The position numbers and the translations under genes are program-made. Positions 42,948 to 52,059 of a DNA stretch of 64,000 nucleotides are shown one piece after another. How positions within the stretch are numbered: position 1 is the stretch's first letter; the number at the start of each line of letters is the position of its first letter. Below the pieces are notes generated by a model. It made no database searches and had not been told where the DNA came from. It saw only the letters and a list, made by a program, of their open reading frames with translations. This DNA comes from CANJXF01 sp043775015 (lineage in GTDB: Bacteria > Verrucomicrobiota > Verrucomicrobiia > Limisphaerales > CANJXF01), in the NCBI GenBank assembly GCA_043775015.1, contig JAYVSV010000056.1, positions 1-64,000 on the forward strand, given 5' to 3'.

Positions 42948-44319
42948 ATTTACGATTTTCGATTTACAATTTACGATTGGGAAATTTCAACCTCGGATTG
43001 GCGGGCGACGATTGGCCATTGGAATCCTCTTGTTCGTCGCGCTTCTCTGCTCAGCCAATTCCGCCTCTGCCGAAAAAATCCTTTTTAAAGACGCCATCGT
43101 CCACACCGTTTCCGGCGAAACATTTTCTCCGGGCGAAGTGTTGATCGATGGCGCAAAAATTTTGGAAGTCGGCGCGAAGGCAGCCAGTAAAGGCGCAAAA
43201 GTCATTTCGCTAAAAGGTCTGCATCTTTATCCCGGCCTGATCGCTTTGGACACGGCGCTTGGCCTGAGCGAAATCAGCGGAGTGCGCTCGACGCGTGACA
43301 TTGTTGAGGTCGGTGATTTCACACCCGATGTTCAGTCGTGGATTGCCGTGAATCCCGATTCCGAATTGATCCCGGTCACGCGCGCCAACGGAGTGACGCA
43401 CATCGAGCCTGCGCCCCAGGGCGGAATCGTCGCAGGGCAATCCGGCGTGGTGGCTTTGAACGGTTGGACTTCGGAACAAATGGCCGTGAAAAAACCAGCG
43501 GGACTCCATGTTTACTGGCCCGGCATGGAACTCGACACGCGCCCCAAGGACAAATTCAAAGATAAGTCCAAATGGAAATCGCCAGAGGAACAAGCCAAGG
43601 AACGACAGATCAAATTGCGTTCGCTCGAAGATTTTTTTGACGAAGCCCGCGCCTACGCAAAGGCAGTGGAAGTGTCCAAAAAAAATCCCGGCAACGCGCC
43701 TGAACGGAACCCATCCTGGGAATCGATGATCCCTTTTCTCTCCGGTGAAGCGCCGATCATCGTTCACGCCGACGATCTCCGGCAAATCAAGGCCGCTTTG
43801 AAATGGGCTGAGACGAATCAATTTAAAATTGTTTTGGTTGGTGGCCGCGATGCGTGGCTGCTGGCGGACAAAATCGCTGCGGCAAAAGTGCCGGTGATTT
43901 ACGAACACATCTTTGCGCAACCCGCGCGCGACATTGATCGTTACGACGTGAATTTTAGCGCCCCGGAAGTTTTGCGCGCAGCCGGTGTGACGTTCGCTCT
44001 GGGCATGGGCGCAGACACGTTCGATGCCGGACTGGTAAAAAATCTGCCCTACACCGTCGCTCAATCCATTGCGTTCGGTTTGCCCGAAGCGGACGCGTTG
44101 AAAAGCATCACGCTCGTCCCGGCGCAACTGGTCGGAGTCGCGGATCGGTTGGGATCAATCGAAGCGGGGAAAGAAGCGACTTTCTTTGTGACGGATGGAA
44201 ATGTTTTCGACATTCGCACTAACGTGAAACGCGTCTGGATTGCCGGGCAGGAAATGAATCTCGAAACCCGGCACACGCGGCTTCACGAGAAATATAGGAA
44301 TCGTCCGAAAGCGAAATGA
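42937..44319 (+). CDS. Amidohydrolase-like protein, probably non-catalytic partner
   Basis: 460 residues from the ATG at 42937, which overlaps the preceding stop by 11 bp. An A/T-rich mini-repeat (AGATTTACGATTTTCGATTT and continuation) encodes the first residues, and the export signal proper is RLAIGILLFVALLCSANSASA. The domain has the amidohydrolase framework (ILFKDAIVHTVSGE, GSIEAGKEATFFV) but GLIALDTALGLSEI in place of HxH, and no clear replacement ligands. A paired, structural or regulatory role with the preceding enzyme is inferred. Confidence 0.75.
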   Translation: MTSRFTIFDLQFTIGKFQPRIGGRRLAIGILLFVALLCSANSASAEKILFKDAIVHTVSGETFSPGEVLIDGAKILEVGAKAASKGAKVISLKGLHLYPGLIALDTALGLSEISGVRSTRDIVEVGDFTPDVQSWIAVNPDSELIPVTRANGVTHIEPAPQGGIVAGQSGVVALNGWTSEQMAVKKPAGLHVYWPGMELDTRPKDKFKDKSKWKSPEEQAKERQIKLRSLEDFFDEARAYAKAVEVSKKNPGNAPERNPSWESMIPFLSGEAPIIVHADDLRQIKAALKWAETNQFKIVLVGGRDAWLLADKIAAAKVPVIYEHIFAQPARDIDRYDVNFSAPEVLRAAGVTFALGMGADTFDAGLVKNLPYTVAQSIAFGLPEADALKSITLVPAQLVGVADRLGSIEAGKEATFFVTDGNVFDIRTNVKRVWIAGQEMNLETRHTRLHEKYRNRPKAK

Positions 44320-44392
44320 TTCTTTTCAGGTTACCGCACGAATCTGAAATTTCCTTGAGCCGATTCTGCTGAAGGCTAACTTCCAACTGTTC

Positions 44393-45733
44393 ATGAACAT
44401 CTACGACGAATTGGAATGGCGCGGTTTGCTTGCTGATTGCACGGACAAAGTTGAATTAACCAAACGTCTCGCCAGCCCGACCACGCTTTATTGCGGATTC
44501 GATCCCACGGCGGATTCACTTCACGTTGGCAACCTTGTTCCGCTTCTTGGACTCCGACGGTTTCAAAATTTCGGCCATCACCCAATCGCATTGGCGGGCG
44601 GCGCGACGGGTTCCATCGGCGATCCCAGTGGAAAAACGGCCGAGCGCCAGTTGCTCACCAAAGAAATTCTCGACCGCAACATCGCGAGCGTAAAAGAGCA
44701 GTTGAAACGCCTGCTCGATTTCGAGACAAAAACCAATCCCGCGCGCCTGCTCGACAACGCGAGTTGGACGGCGAACGTTGGCTTCCTCGATTTCCTGCGC
44801 GACATCGGAAAACATTTTTCCGTCAACCAAATGATCGCGAAAGAAAGCGTTCGCGCGCGCATGGAAGACCGCGAAGTCGGCATCAGCTACACTGAATTCA
44901 GCTACATGCTTTTGCAGGCGTTTGATTTTTACGTGCTTTGCCGCGACGCGAATTGCGAATTGCAAATCGGCGGCAGCGATCAATGGGGCAATATCACCGC
45001 CGGCATCGAACTCACGCGCAAGAAACTCAGCAAACACGTCTTCGGCCTGACGCTCCCGCTCATCACGAATGCCGATGGAACCAAGTTCGGCAAAACCGAA
45101 GCGGGCGCAATCTGGTTGGATCCAAAACGCACGAGCGTTTACAAATTTTATCAATTCTGGATCAACACGGATGATCGCGATGTTGTTCGTTACTTGAAAT
45201 ATTTTACGTTCTTGAGCCGTGAAGAAATTGAAGCGTTAGAAAAAGCGCACACAGAAAATCCCGGCGCACGAACCGCTCATAAAACCTTGGCAAAAGCCGC
45301 AACAGATTTAATTCACGGTAACGAAGTTACAACGGCTGTGGAAAGAGCTAGTGAACTTCTGTTTGGAACAATCCGGGAAATTCAAGGAACATCATTGGAA
45401 TTTGAACTGCGGCAATCTGCGGGCATATCAGCAGTTCCGGCAATCCATGCGGAACAACTGCTGGACATGATTGCTGAAGATTTGCCGCATTGTGAAATTG
45501 CTTTAAACGAACTTGCGGCTGCTGGAATCCCTCTTGTCGAGCTTCTGGTTAAATCAAAGCTTTGCCCGTCAAAAGGCCAAGCGCGAAAAGACATCGAAGG
45601 CGGCGGCGTTTATGTGAATAATATCCGCGAAACCAATTTTCAACACACCGTCTCTTCAAACGATTTACTATTCAGCAAACACATCCTCCTTCGTAAAGGC
45701 AAAAAGAATTACGTCGTTGTGACAGCGAAATGA
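44393..45733 (+). CDS. tyrS: Tyrosyl-tRNA synthetase
   Basis: 446 residues. The class I signatures are present as DPTADSLHVGNLVPL (HIGH-type) and KFGKTEAGAIW (KMSKS-type), with tyrosine-site residues in SYTEFSYMLLQAFDFY and a C-terminal S4-like domain (GQARKDIEGGGVYVNN). It ends KGKKNYVVVTAK. From about 45220 onward the codons become more A/T-rich than in the first half, and a second, diverged tyrS tail sits beyond dinB at about 47673, so the 3' part may be a later replacement. Confidence 0.95.
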   Translation: MNIYDELEWRGLLADCTDKVELTKRLASPTTLYCGFDPTADSLHVGNLVPLLGLRRFQNFGHHPIALAGGATGSIGDPSGKTAERQLLTKEILDRNIASVKEQLKRLLDFETKTNPARLLDNASWTANVGFLDFLRDIGKHFSVNQMIAKESVRARMEDREVGISYTEFSYMLLQAFDFYVLCRDANCELQIGGSDQWGNITAGIELTRKKLSKHVFGLTLPLITNADGTKFGKTEAGAIWLDPKRTSVYKFYQFWINTDDRDVVRYLKYFTFLSREEIEALEKAHTENPGARTAHKTLAKAATDLIHGNEVTTAVERASELLFGTIREIQGTSLEFELRQSAGISAVPAIHAEQLLDMIAEDLPHCEIALNELAAAGIPLVELLVKSKLCPSKGQARKDIEGGGVYVNNIRETNFQHTVSSNDLLFSKHILLRKGKKNYVVVTAK

Positions 45734-46110
45734 TACTTCACTACCTGCCAATTATAAGCGGGATAATCTGTGTTGCCCTCATGATAACCGCACGTCTCCT
45801 TACCAACCGTCACATAAAAAACTATCGAGCCAGAATCGCTCATGAAGCTTTTTATAAAATGAAGTCAGCGGAGGGATCTGAGCAAAAGCAAAAGCATCTT
45901 TTGGAGGCAGCCGATACTATTGGCAAAAGTCCACGCGCTGGGGAATTTCCAGCGATGTTTTCGGCGATTTATGTTTTAGGATTTATTGGTTTAGTCATTA
46001 CTTTTTTTTGGACTCTTATTTCAATTGGTTGGTTGGAGGGTGTTATTGTTGCAAGCCTGTATCTTTGCTCGGGATGTGTAACTTCTGTTTTCAGTAAAAC
46101 TCGGAAGTAG
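45730..46110 (+). CDS. Small membrane protein, hypothetical
   Basis: 126 residues; its ATG overlaps the tyrS stop by four bases. Two membrane regions are visible, one at the N-terminus (HYLPIISGIICVALMITARL) and one of about 45 residues near the C-terminus (FGLVITFFWTL-like), separated by a polar helix. It is A/T-rich compared with most of the window, like the end of tyrS. I do not recognise a family. It is absent from the diverged tyrS-dinB remnant at 47673. Confidence 0.65.
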   Translation: MILHYLPIISGIICVALMITARLLTNRHIKNYRARIAHEAFYKMKSAEGSEQKQKHLLEAADTIGKSPRAGEFPAMFSAIYVLGFIGLVITFFWTLISIGWLEGVIVASLYLCSGCVTSVFSKTRK

Positions 46111-46179
46111 TCAGCATCCATAGCTCAAGGAGAATAAAGATTTTCGCTTCAAAACTATTCGTGCCCGACATTTTTTATT

Positions 46180-47520
46180 TCAATGCTTGAACTGAATCTG
46201 CTTGCTGACTTTGCCTAATTGCTTTTCCCATTCGCCTTTGTTGGCGAGCGGATCGGCGTCAGTGCCCCAAAGTTTTTTTATCATCTCGCGTTGTGGCACG
46301 AAGGGACATTTCGCCTTTGGATTTTTGTGCGCGTCGTCCAAATCTTTCAACGCGAGTTGCGCACCGGTCATCACGGCTTCGTTGCCAAATTTCTCATTCA
46401 ATTTGTGCGTGGCGTCGTCGATTGCTCCCCAGCGTTCGGCTTCCGTTTCGCCCCAAAGCGTCGGTTGCGTGTCGAGCCGCGACAGGTTCCAAAAGGAAAT
46501 GCGAATTTGTCGCACGGATTTTCCAGCACCGCTCATGATGTTGCGAAAAATTTCTTCCAACGTCGTGTTGATAACCGAATTACGAAATTGCGCATGAGTG
46601 AAGCGATGGCCGCCGTTCACCTCCGAAAAATCATCGAAGCGAATCGCCAATCCAACTTCGCGCGCCTGCATTTGTTCGCGGCGCAGTTGCCCGACCAATC
46701 GCGTCGCTTCGCTAAAAATAAAGGTCAACGCCGCTTCATAATCCGGTTCGTTCCACGGCAGCGTGGTGTTGCTGGAAATGGTGGTGCGATCTTTGACCGC
46801 GAGCAGCAACGGCTCGGTCCAAAGGCCATTGGCGAAAAGCCAGAGTTGTTGTCCCCAGATGCCGAACTTTTGCCGCAGCATCGGCGAAGGAAGTTTCGCC
46901 GCGTCGCCAAAAGTTTTTGCATCGAGACCGGCCAGAGCGCGTTCGCGTCGCGAGCCAATGCCGGAAAGTTCGCGCAAAGGCCGGTCTTGCAAAAACTCTT
47001 TTTCGGCACCGAGAGGGATTTCGATGAAGCCAGGTTTGGCCGCGTCGGTCGCCAGCTTTGCCAGCCGTGACGAATTGGCGAGGCCGGCGGAAACGGGAAT
47101 TTTGATTTCCAGTTTGATGTGCGCGCAGATTTTTTTGACGTAATCGGCGGCGGTCGTGTTGCGCCAAATCGTTTTCTCCATCGTGGTAAAATCGAGAAAA
47201 CCTTCGTCGATGGAAATGGGGACGAGCGTGGGCGAATATTCTTCCAGCACGCGAAACATTCGCTGGGAAATATCGCGATACGCATCGTAACTTGGCTTCG
47301 CCAAAACGCCGTGCGGACAAAGCCGTTTCGCCTCGAAACAGGCCATGCCGGTTTTCACGCCAAATTTTTTCGCGATATTATTTGAGGCAATGACAATGCC
47401 GTCGCCGCGCCGCCCGCCGCCAACCCAGACGGGACGCCCTTCGAGCTTTGGGTTCAGCGCAATTTCGCAACTGGCAAAAAAACTATCGCCATCGACATGC
47501 AAAATGCGGTTGGGTTTCAT
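46180..47520 (-). CDS. dinB: DNA polymerase IV / Y-family polymerase
   Basis: 446 residues from the ATG at 47520 (MKPNRILHVDGDSFFASCEI); upstream in-frame ATGs at 47535 and 47571 would add a tail unusual for the family. The catalytic residues sit in HVDGDSFFASCE and PISIDEGFLDFT. Helix-hairpin-helix residues follow at RELSGIGSRRE, and the little finger spans about 240-350. It does error-prone synthesis past DNA lesions. It is convergent with tyrS and its small partner. Confidence 0.9.
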   Translation of the reverse strand: MKPNRILHVDGDSFFASCEIALNPKLEGRPVWVGGGRRGDGIVIASNNIAKKFGVKTGMACFEAKRLCPHGVLAKPSYDAYRDISQRMFRVLEEYSPTLVPISIDEGFLDFTTMEKTIWRNTTAADYVKKICAHIKLEIKIPVSAGLANSSRLAKLATDAAKPGFIEIPLGAEKEFLQDRPLRELSGIGSRRERALAGLDAKTFGDAAKLPSPMLRQKFGIWGQQLWLFANGLWTEPLLLAVKDRTTISSNTTLPWNEPDYEAALTFIFSEATRLVGQLRREQMQAREVGLAIRFDDFSEVNGGHRFTHAQFRNSVINTTLEEIFRNIMSGAGKSVRQIRISFWNLSRLDTQPTLWGETEAERWGAIDDATHKLNEKFGNEAVMTGAQLALKDLDDAHKNPKAKCPFVPQREMIKKLWGTDADPLANKGEWEKQLGKVSKQIQFKH

Positions 47521-47961
47521 CGGCGCGAGCAACATAAAGTCGCGCTGATTAAAAGACAACCAGCGGGACAAAGGCTGACCAAGTGAAAAAAAACGGTTGT
47601 ATCACCAACATTGCTTTCGCGAGCCGGTCATCGCCGTCATTCGGTGCGGGCTTCAAGCCGAGCGTGGAGCAAAGGCAAAAAAATTACGTCGTTGAGCAGG
47701 CGAAGTAAGGTCGCCCATCAAACTGTGGCTTGCTGACTTTCGTCAGCGTTTTTCCCATTCCCCTTTGTTCGCCAGTGGGGGCGGCAAAATTTTCGCGGCG
47801 ACTGGCCGCACCTCAAAGTTTTTCAAGCGTGCGCAGCATTCGTTTTTTTGGGATGAAAAGGAGACGATGAAGCCAAAATATATTTCTCCAAAATAATTTT
47901 AGTTTTCTCCAGCTTGTGCTAACTCTGTTTCGTGGTTCGTCTCAAAAAATAATATCTCCTG
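47521..47961. other. Interval with degenerate tyrS and dinB ends
   Basis: No intact gene. Details of the two remnants are given in the separate pseudogene entry. After about 47830 the sequence becomes A/T-rich (ATATATTTCTCCAAAATAATTTT) and should hold the promoter of the Tat-exported protein at 47962. Confidence 0.6.
47673..47800. pseudogene. Diverged copies of the tyrS 3' end and dinB 3' end
   Basis: At 47675 AAAGGCAAAAAAATTACGTC matches tyrS at 45699 apart from one missing base. With that base restored it reads KGKKNYVVEQAK and then a stop, close to the intact KGKKNYVVVTAK. About 20 bp later, GGCTTGCTGACTTTC and TTTTTCCCATTCCCCTTTGT match the 3' end of dinB at 46199-46240. The order, tyrS end then dinB end, is the same as at the intact locus but without the 126-residue gene between. 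Confidence 0.75.
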
Positions 47962-48885
47962 ATGCACTCTTCAATTTCGCGCCGCGCGTTTTTCAAGTCA
48001 TCTGCCCAAACCGGTTTGGCTCTGACTGGCCTTGGTTTGTTTGAAAACTTTTCCTCTGCGGTCGAACCCCTGGCCCGCGCCGGGAAAGCGCGGTTTCTTT
48101 TAAGCATTGCGGCTTATTCATTCCGCGAATTTCTGCAAAGCAAAGATCCCGCCCAGAAAATCGATCTCTTCAAGTTCATTGATTTCTGCGCGGAGCAAGG
48201 AAGCCAGGGCGCCGAATTGACCAGCTACTATTTTCCGCAGCCGCCCTCGGATGAGTATCTCATCAAAGTGCGGCGTTATGCTTTTCTCCGTGGCGTCGCG
48301 GTGAGCGGGACGGCGGTTGGAAATAATTTTGCGCTGCCCCAAGGTGCGAAGCTCACCGAGCAAATCGGCATGGTGAAACGGTGGATCAATCACGCCGCCG
48401 TTCTCGGCGCGCCGCACATTCGCGTCTTCGCGGGCAAGGCGGAAAAAGGAATGAGCGACGCCGACGCGCGCAAGATGTGCATCAGTTCTCTCGAAGAATG
48501 TTGCGACTACGCCGGGACCAAAGGAATTTTTCTCGGCCTGGAAAACCATGGCGGCATCGTCGCGCAAGCGGATGGCATTCTGGAAATCGTCAAGGCGGTG
48601 AAAAGTCCGTGGCTTGGAATCAATTTGGATACCGGAAATTTCCACACACCGGATGTTTACGGCGACATTGCGAAATGCGCGCCTTACGCCGTAAACGTGC
48701 AAATGAAAGCGCTCATTCGTCAGCAGGACGAAAAAGCCCAGGAGCCAGCCGATTTGCCGCGCCTGTTTAAAATTCTGCGCGACGCAAATTACCAGGGCTA
48801 CATCGCGCTCGAATACGAATCCAAAGAAAGTCCCTGGACGGCCATTCCGCCATTGTTCAAACGCATGAAAGAGTTGGCTGCTTAG
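47962..48885 (+). CDS. Tat-exported sugar phosphate isomerase/epimerase-like protein
   Basis: 307 residues. The N-terminus SSISRRAFFKSSAQTGLALT is a twin-arginine signal. The rest is an AP-endonuclease-2/xylose-isomerase TIM barrel with LGLENHGGIV, LGINLDTGNFHTP and YIALEYES, which supply metal ligands of the hydroxypyruvate isomerase/sugar epimerase type. Exported members are common in this phylum but few have known substrates. It lies 9 bp before an FMN-dependent oxidase, so the pair may act on related hydroxy or keto acids; this is inferred. Confidence 0.85.
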   Translation: MHSSISRRAFFKSSAQTGLALTGLGLFENFSSAVEPLARAGKARFLLSIAAYSFREFLQSKDPAQKIDLFKFIDFCAEQGSQGAELTSYYFPQPPSDEYLIKVRRYAFLRGVAVSGTAVGNNFALPQGAKLTEQIGMVKRWINHAAVLGAPHIRVFAGKAEKGMSDADARKMCISSLEECCDYAGTKGIFLGLENHGGIVAQADGILEIVKAVKSPWLGINLDTGNFHTPDVYGDIAKCAPYAVNVQMKALIRQQDEKAQEPADLPRLFKILRDANYQGYIALEYESKESPWTAIPPLFKRMKELAA

Positions 48886-48894
48886 AAATTGCAC

Positions 48895-49965
48895 ATGGAA
48901 CCACTCAATCTTTTTGAATTCGAAGCATTGGCGAAGGAAAAACTTCCGCGCATCGCTTATGATTATTTCTCGAGCGGGGCGTGGGACGAAATCACGTTGC
49001 GTCGAACGCGCGACGCTTACAACGAAATCATGGTGCACTATCGCGTCCTCGTGGACGTGAGCCGCCGGAACCTCGCGACCACTTTGTTCGGTCAATCGCT
49101 GGCCATGCCATTGCTGCTCGCGCCAACAGCTTTTCACAAGCTGGCCCATCCCGACGGCGAATTGGCCACCGCGCGCGCTGCGGGCGCGGCGGGGATTCCG
49201 ATGATTCTCAGCAGCCTTTCGACAACAACGGTGGAAGAGGTTCTCGGCGCAGCCACCGGCCCGGTTTGGTTTCAGCTTTATATCAACAAAGATCGCGGCT
49301 TCACCCGCGACCTCGTGGCTCGTGTGGAAACGGCCGGTTGCAAAGCGCTCATGCTCACGGTGGACACGCCCGAATGGGGACGACGCGAACGCGACGTGCG
49401 AAATGGTTTTCATCTTCCGCCCGGCCTGAGCGCGATCAATTTGGTTCCTTCGAATGAACGCGGCGAAGTCATCGGACAAACCGGAGCGGGCATGGGCCAG
49501 GCGTTCACCTGGATGCTCGATGCGTCGGTCACTTGGAAAGACGTGGATTGGCTTTGCTCGCTCACCAAACTTCCGGTGATTCTCAAAGGAATTTGCCGCC
49601 CCGATGATGCCGAACTTTCTCTGCAACATGGCGTCGCCGGGCTGGTCGTTTCAAATCACGGCGCGCGGCAAATGGACACCGCTCCCGCCACGATTGAAGT
49701 GCTTCCGGGAATTGTTGAAGCGGTTCGGGGAACAATTCCCGTGCTGCTCGACGGCGGCATCCGACGCGGTCTTGATATTTTAAAAGCATTGGCGCTGGGC
49801 GCAAGCGCCGTGCAAATCGGACGGCCCGTTTTGTGGGGATTGGCCAGCGGTGGCGAACCAGGTGTCCGCAAAGTTTTGGAAATGCTCCGGCAGGAATTGG
49901 ATTTGGCTATGGCGCTGGCCGGTTGTCCAGATCTAAAATCCATCACGCGGGATTTGGTTTCGTAA
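48895..49965 (+). CDS. FMN-dependent alpha-hydroxy-acid oxidase/dehydrogenase
   Basis: 356 residues from the ATG at 48895; a TTG two codons upstream is possible. The (S)-2-hydroxy-acid oxidase family is clear: YDYFSSGAWDEITLRR, PLLLAPTAFHKLAHPDGE, ALMLTVDTPEWGRRERD, VSNHGARQMD with the catalytic His, and DGGIRRG for FMN phosphate. It oxidises lactate, glycolate or a related acid. It is the second gene of a pair with the exported TIM-barrel protein but has no signal itself. Confidence 0.9.
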   Translation: MEPLNLFEFEALAKEKLPRIAYDYFSSGAWDEITLRRTRDAYNEIMVHYRVLVDVSRRNLATTLFGQSLAMPLLLAPTAFHKLAHPDGELATARAAGAAGIPMILSSLSTTTVEEVLGAATGPVWFQLYINKDRGFTRDLVARVETAGCKALMLTVDTPEWGRRERDVRNGFHLPPGLSAINLVPSNERGEVIGQTGAGMGQAFTWMLDASVTWKDVDWLCSLTKLPVILKGICRPDDAELSLQHGVAGLVVSNHGARQMDTAPATIEVLPGIVEAVRGTIPVLLDGGIRRGLDILKALALGASAVQIGRPVLWGLASGGEPGVRKVLEMLRQELDLAMALAGCPDLKSITRDLVS

Positions 49966-49968
49966 ACC

Positions 49969-51312
49969 TCATCGTCGCTCAACGGTGAAAGTCAGGTCAT
50001 AGGATAATTTATCAGGAGATTGTTTTTTATCCTTTTCTTCCAAACCGTCATTGTCCCGACGATCTGCACCAATGCTGTAGATGTCATAACCCTGCTTCAA
50101 ACGATGATATCGAAGCGACATTCCATCAAAAGGATCTTCTGGAATTTTGGCAAGGTTTTTTGGCGAAAGTTCATCAAGTGTTTCCGGCAATCGCCCAGTT
50201 TGATTTCTGAATTGTTCAATGGACAGCGATAGGTTGGCCGACCGAAGGTAAGCGATATATTTAGCTTCACGGGCGGCGACTCTTGAAAAACTTGAAAGCG
50301 CCAAACCGGACACCATAAGCCCTCGCTTCTTTGCCTCCGCGCCCGCTCGCGCGAAATTGCGATCTGCAGCCAAACTTTCCGGTGGCGGAAAAGTAACGAG
50401 TGCGATGCTCGTTTCCATTGCTTCCAGAAAGTAGCGTAGGTCTCGTTCATAGAATCCGATAAGGCGTAGAACAAACGGATGCCCACCCGATAATAATCTT
50501 TCTTCGCCATCTTTGGCCGGTGGAGCGATTCGCGCCGCTCCTTTCTGGCTCAGCCGAAAATAAGGAACGGACATAGCCCGTTCGCCAATCAACGCGCGAG
50601 ACATGGAATTGGTTGTCTCAACTCGCGCAATCGCTGCAACCAAATTGGTTATTTCGCTGGAATCAAGTGGCTCAACATTCACTCTGCGCTCCAGAGTTGA
50701 AACGGCCAGTTCCACGATCATCATTCGCACGACTTGTGAAATCATGCACGGTTCATTATCGAGAGTGCTGGCTAGACGGAGTATTTCTTCTATGTCGCGA
50801 GTTGCGCTTTTTCCGTCTCCTGTCTGCATTGCCAATACCGCTCGATATTGATTTAGACGAGCGATTGATCTGATATGAGCGAGATGTGGAAGAGGCGTAT
50901 TCGCGAGTAGCGAGAAATCTACCGGGTAACGGCTGGCGGGCAGATTTATGGCTTGGTTGGATTTTTTGAGTGCCGCCGCATTCAGTTCGACATAACCGCC
51001 CAGCAGTTCCGTCTCAGAAGGCGACAGGGGGCGGTCGCGTGGAGGGAATTTGAATTCCATCACTTGGTTTGAGCGGCCATCCGAATAATTGCGGAGAAGA
51101 TCAAATGCCTGCGTCAAAGCCAGCGCGGCGTTTTCTGAGTCCGGCACGGCAACGTACCATTTATTTAGTTCAACTCCGTTGGCAGGAAGTCCACCGGCAC
51201 GAATTGCTGCAAGCTGATTATTGACATCGTGTGCCAGCCACAATCGCCACACAATAAAAAGCGACGCCAAACAACAGAACACGATTAGCAATCTAGCGAG
51301 TTTGCGCTTCAT
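49969..51312 (-). CDS. Hypothetical membrane-anchored protein
   Basis: 447 residues from the ATG at 51312; upstream extension would overlap the 62-residue gene. One N-terminal membrane segment (ARLLIVFCCLASLFIVWRLW) is followed by a large soluble domain with helical stretches. Near the C-terminus, GRLPETLDELSPKNLAKIPE, PFDGMSLRYHR and YDIYSIGADRRDN resemble the C-terminal region of type II pseudopilin-like proteins. I know this layout in related phyla but no function. It is convergent with the FMN oxidase gene. Confidence 0.65.
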   Translation of the reverse strand: MKRKLARLLIVFCCLASLFIVWRLWLAHDVNNQLAAIRAGGLPANGVELNKWYVAVPDSENAALALTQAFDLLRNYSDGRSNQVMEFKFPPRDRPLSPSETELLGGYVELNAAALKKSNQAINLPASRYPVDFSLLANTPLPHLAHIRSIARLNQYRAVLAMQTGDGKSATRDIEEILRLASTLDNEPCMISQVVRMMIVELAVSTLERRVNVEPLDSSEITNLVAAIARVETTNSMSRALIGERAMSVPYFRLSQKGAARIAPPAKDGEERLLSGGHPFVLRLIGFYERDLRYFLEAMETSIALVTFPPPESLAADRNFARAGAEAKKRGLMVSGLALSSFSRVAAREAKYIAYLRSANLSLSIEQFRNQTGRLPETLDELSPKNLAKIPEDPFDGMSLRYHRLKQGYDIYSIGADRRDNDGLEEKDKKQSPDKLSYDLTFTVERR

Positions 51313-51368
51313 ATGGCCCAGAGTATTGTCACCCGCGATCTTGCCGGTTAATCGAGCGAAGAAGCCTT

Positions 51369-51557
51369 TTAAAGCACGAATTCGACATCGCATTTTTCCC
51401 GCCGGAATTTGCGCCAACGTTTTGCGGCTTCGGGAAACAAAATAAAATAATCTTCGCAAAGCTCAAAAACTGCTTCATGAGAAATCGGACGATGAGGGTC
51501 CCGTATCGCACTCCAATCGGGAAGCTCAAGGTCATCAAGAGTGTTGCAGTCTTTCAT
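51369..51557 (-). CDS. Small acidic partner of the upstream nucleotidyltransferase
   Basis: 62 residues. Its ATG overlaps the end of the nucleotidyltransferase gene by 23 bp, so translation is likely coupled. It contains LPDWSAIRDPHRPISHEAVF, LCEDYFILFPEAAKRW and ends KCDVEFVL, a pattern I recognise in small proteins next to such nucleotidyltransferases. No catalytic residues are seen. A toxin-antitoxin-like role is possible but not shown. Confidence 0.6.
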   Translation of the reverse strand: MKDCNTLDDLELPDWSAIRDPHRPISHEAVFELCEDYFILFPEAAKRWRKFRREKCDVEFVL

Positions 51558-52056
51558 ATAGTTCCTTGTTGCCGTGTTTCAAAATTATCCCACGCCATTC
51601 AGAATCATTCCAGTTCAGATTATTTGCTTTGCCCAAACCGATTAGATCGTCCACGTCCTTTTCGATTCGTCCGACGTGCCCAAATTTTACGGCGTGGGAT
51701 TTCAACGCGACCAAATGACGGAGTGAAACCATTTTTATGTTTCCCTCCTGGTGGGCCATCAGACTTTCAATGGACATTTTTTCAAAGGTGGCTGGGCTGG
51801 ATAACATCAAATCCACTGGCAGGTTTTTTTGGGTGGGGCTCTCAAATTGCAAAAAAGTCGACGTTTCGGAAATTGTTTCCTGGCCAAGTTCCTTCAAAAC
51901 TTCAACCCACTGTTCTCGATTTTCACGAAGAACCATCAAATCCAAGTCAAACGTATTGCGCGGAAAACCATGCAAAATCACGGCGTGTCCGCCAATGACA
52001 AGAAACGGCAAACCACGAACCTTGGCGAGTCGCGCAATGTCGAGAATAAGACTCAC
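51535..52056 (-). CDS. Minimal nucleotidyltransferase-like protein
   Basis: 173 residues. The core motif is GGHAVILHGFPRNTFDLDLM, a variant of the G-S/G-x-A ... D-x-D nucleotidyltransferase signature used in AbiEii-type toxins and similar enzymes. LRHLVALKSHA and RIEKDVDDL later in the protein match the helical partner segment. It lies 3 bp after pyrG on the same strand and overlaps the 62-residue gene. Substrate is unknown. Confidence 0.7.
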   Translation of the reverse strand: MSLILDIARLAKVRGLPFLVIGGHAVILHGFPRNTFDLDLMVLRENREQWVEVLKELGQETISETSTFLQFESPTQKNLPVDLMLSSPATFEKMSIESLMAHQEGNIKMVSLRHLVALKSHAVKFGHVGRIEKDVDDLIGLGKANNLNWNDSEWRGIILKHGNKELYERLQHS

Positions 52057-52059
52057 ATT

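Noticed and set aside
48118..49629. 503-residue minus-strand open frame across two plus-strand genes
   Set aside because: It spans a Tat-exported TIM-barrel gene and an FMN oxidase gene, both with solid motifs; the antisense product is Arg/His-rich without domains.
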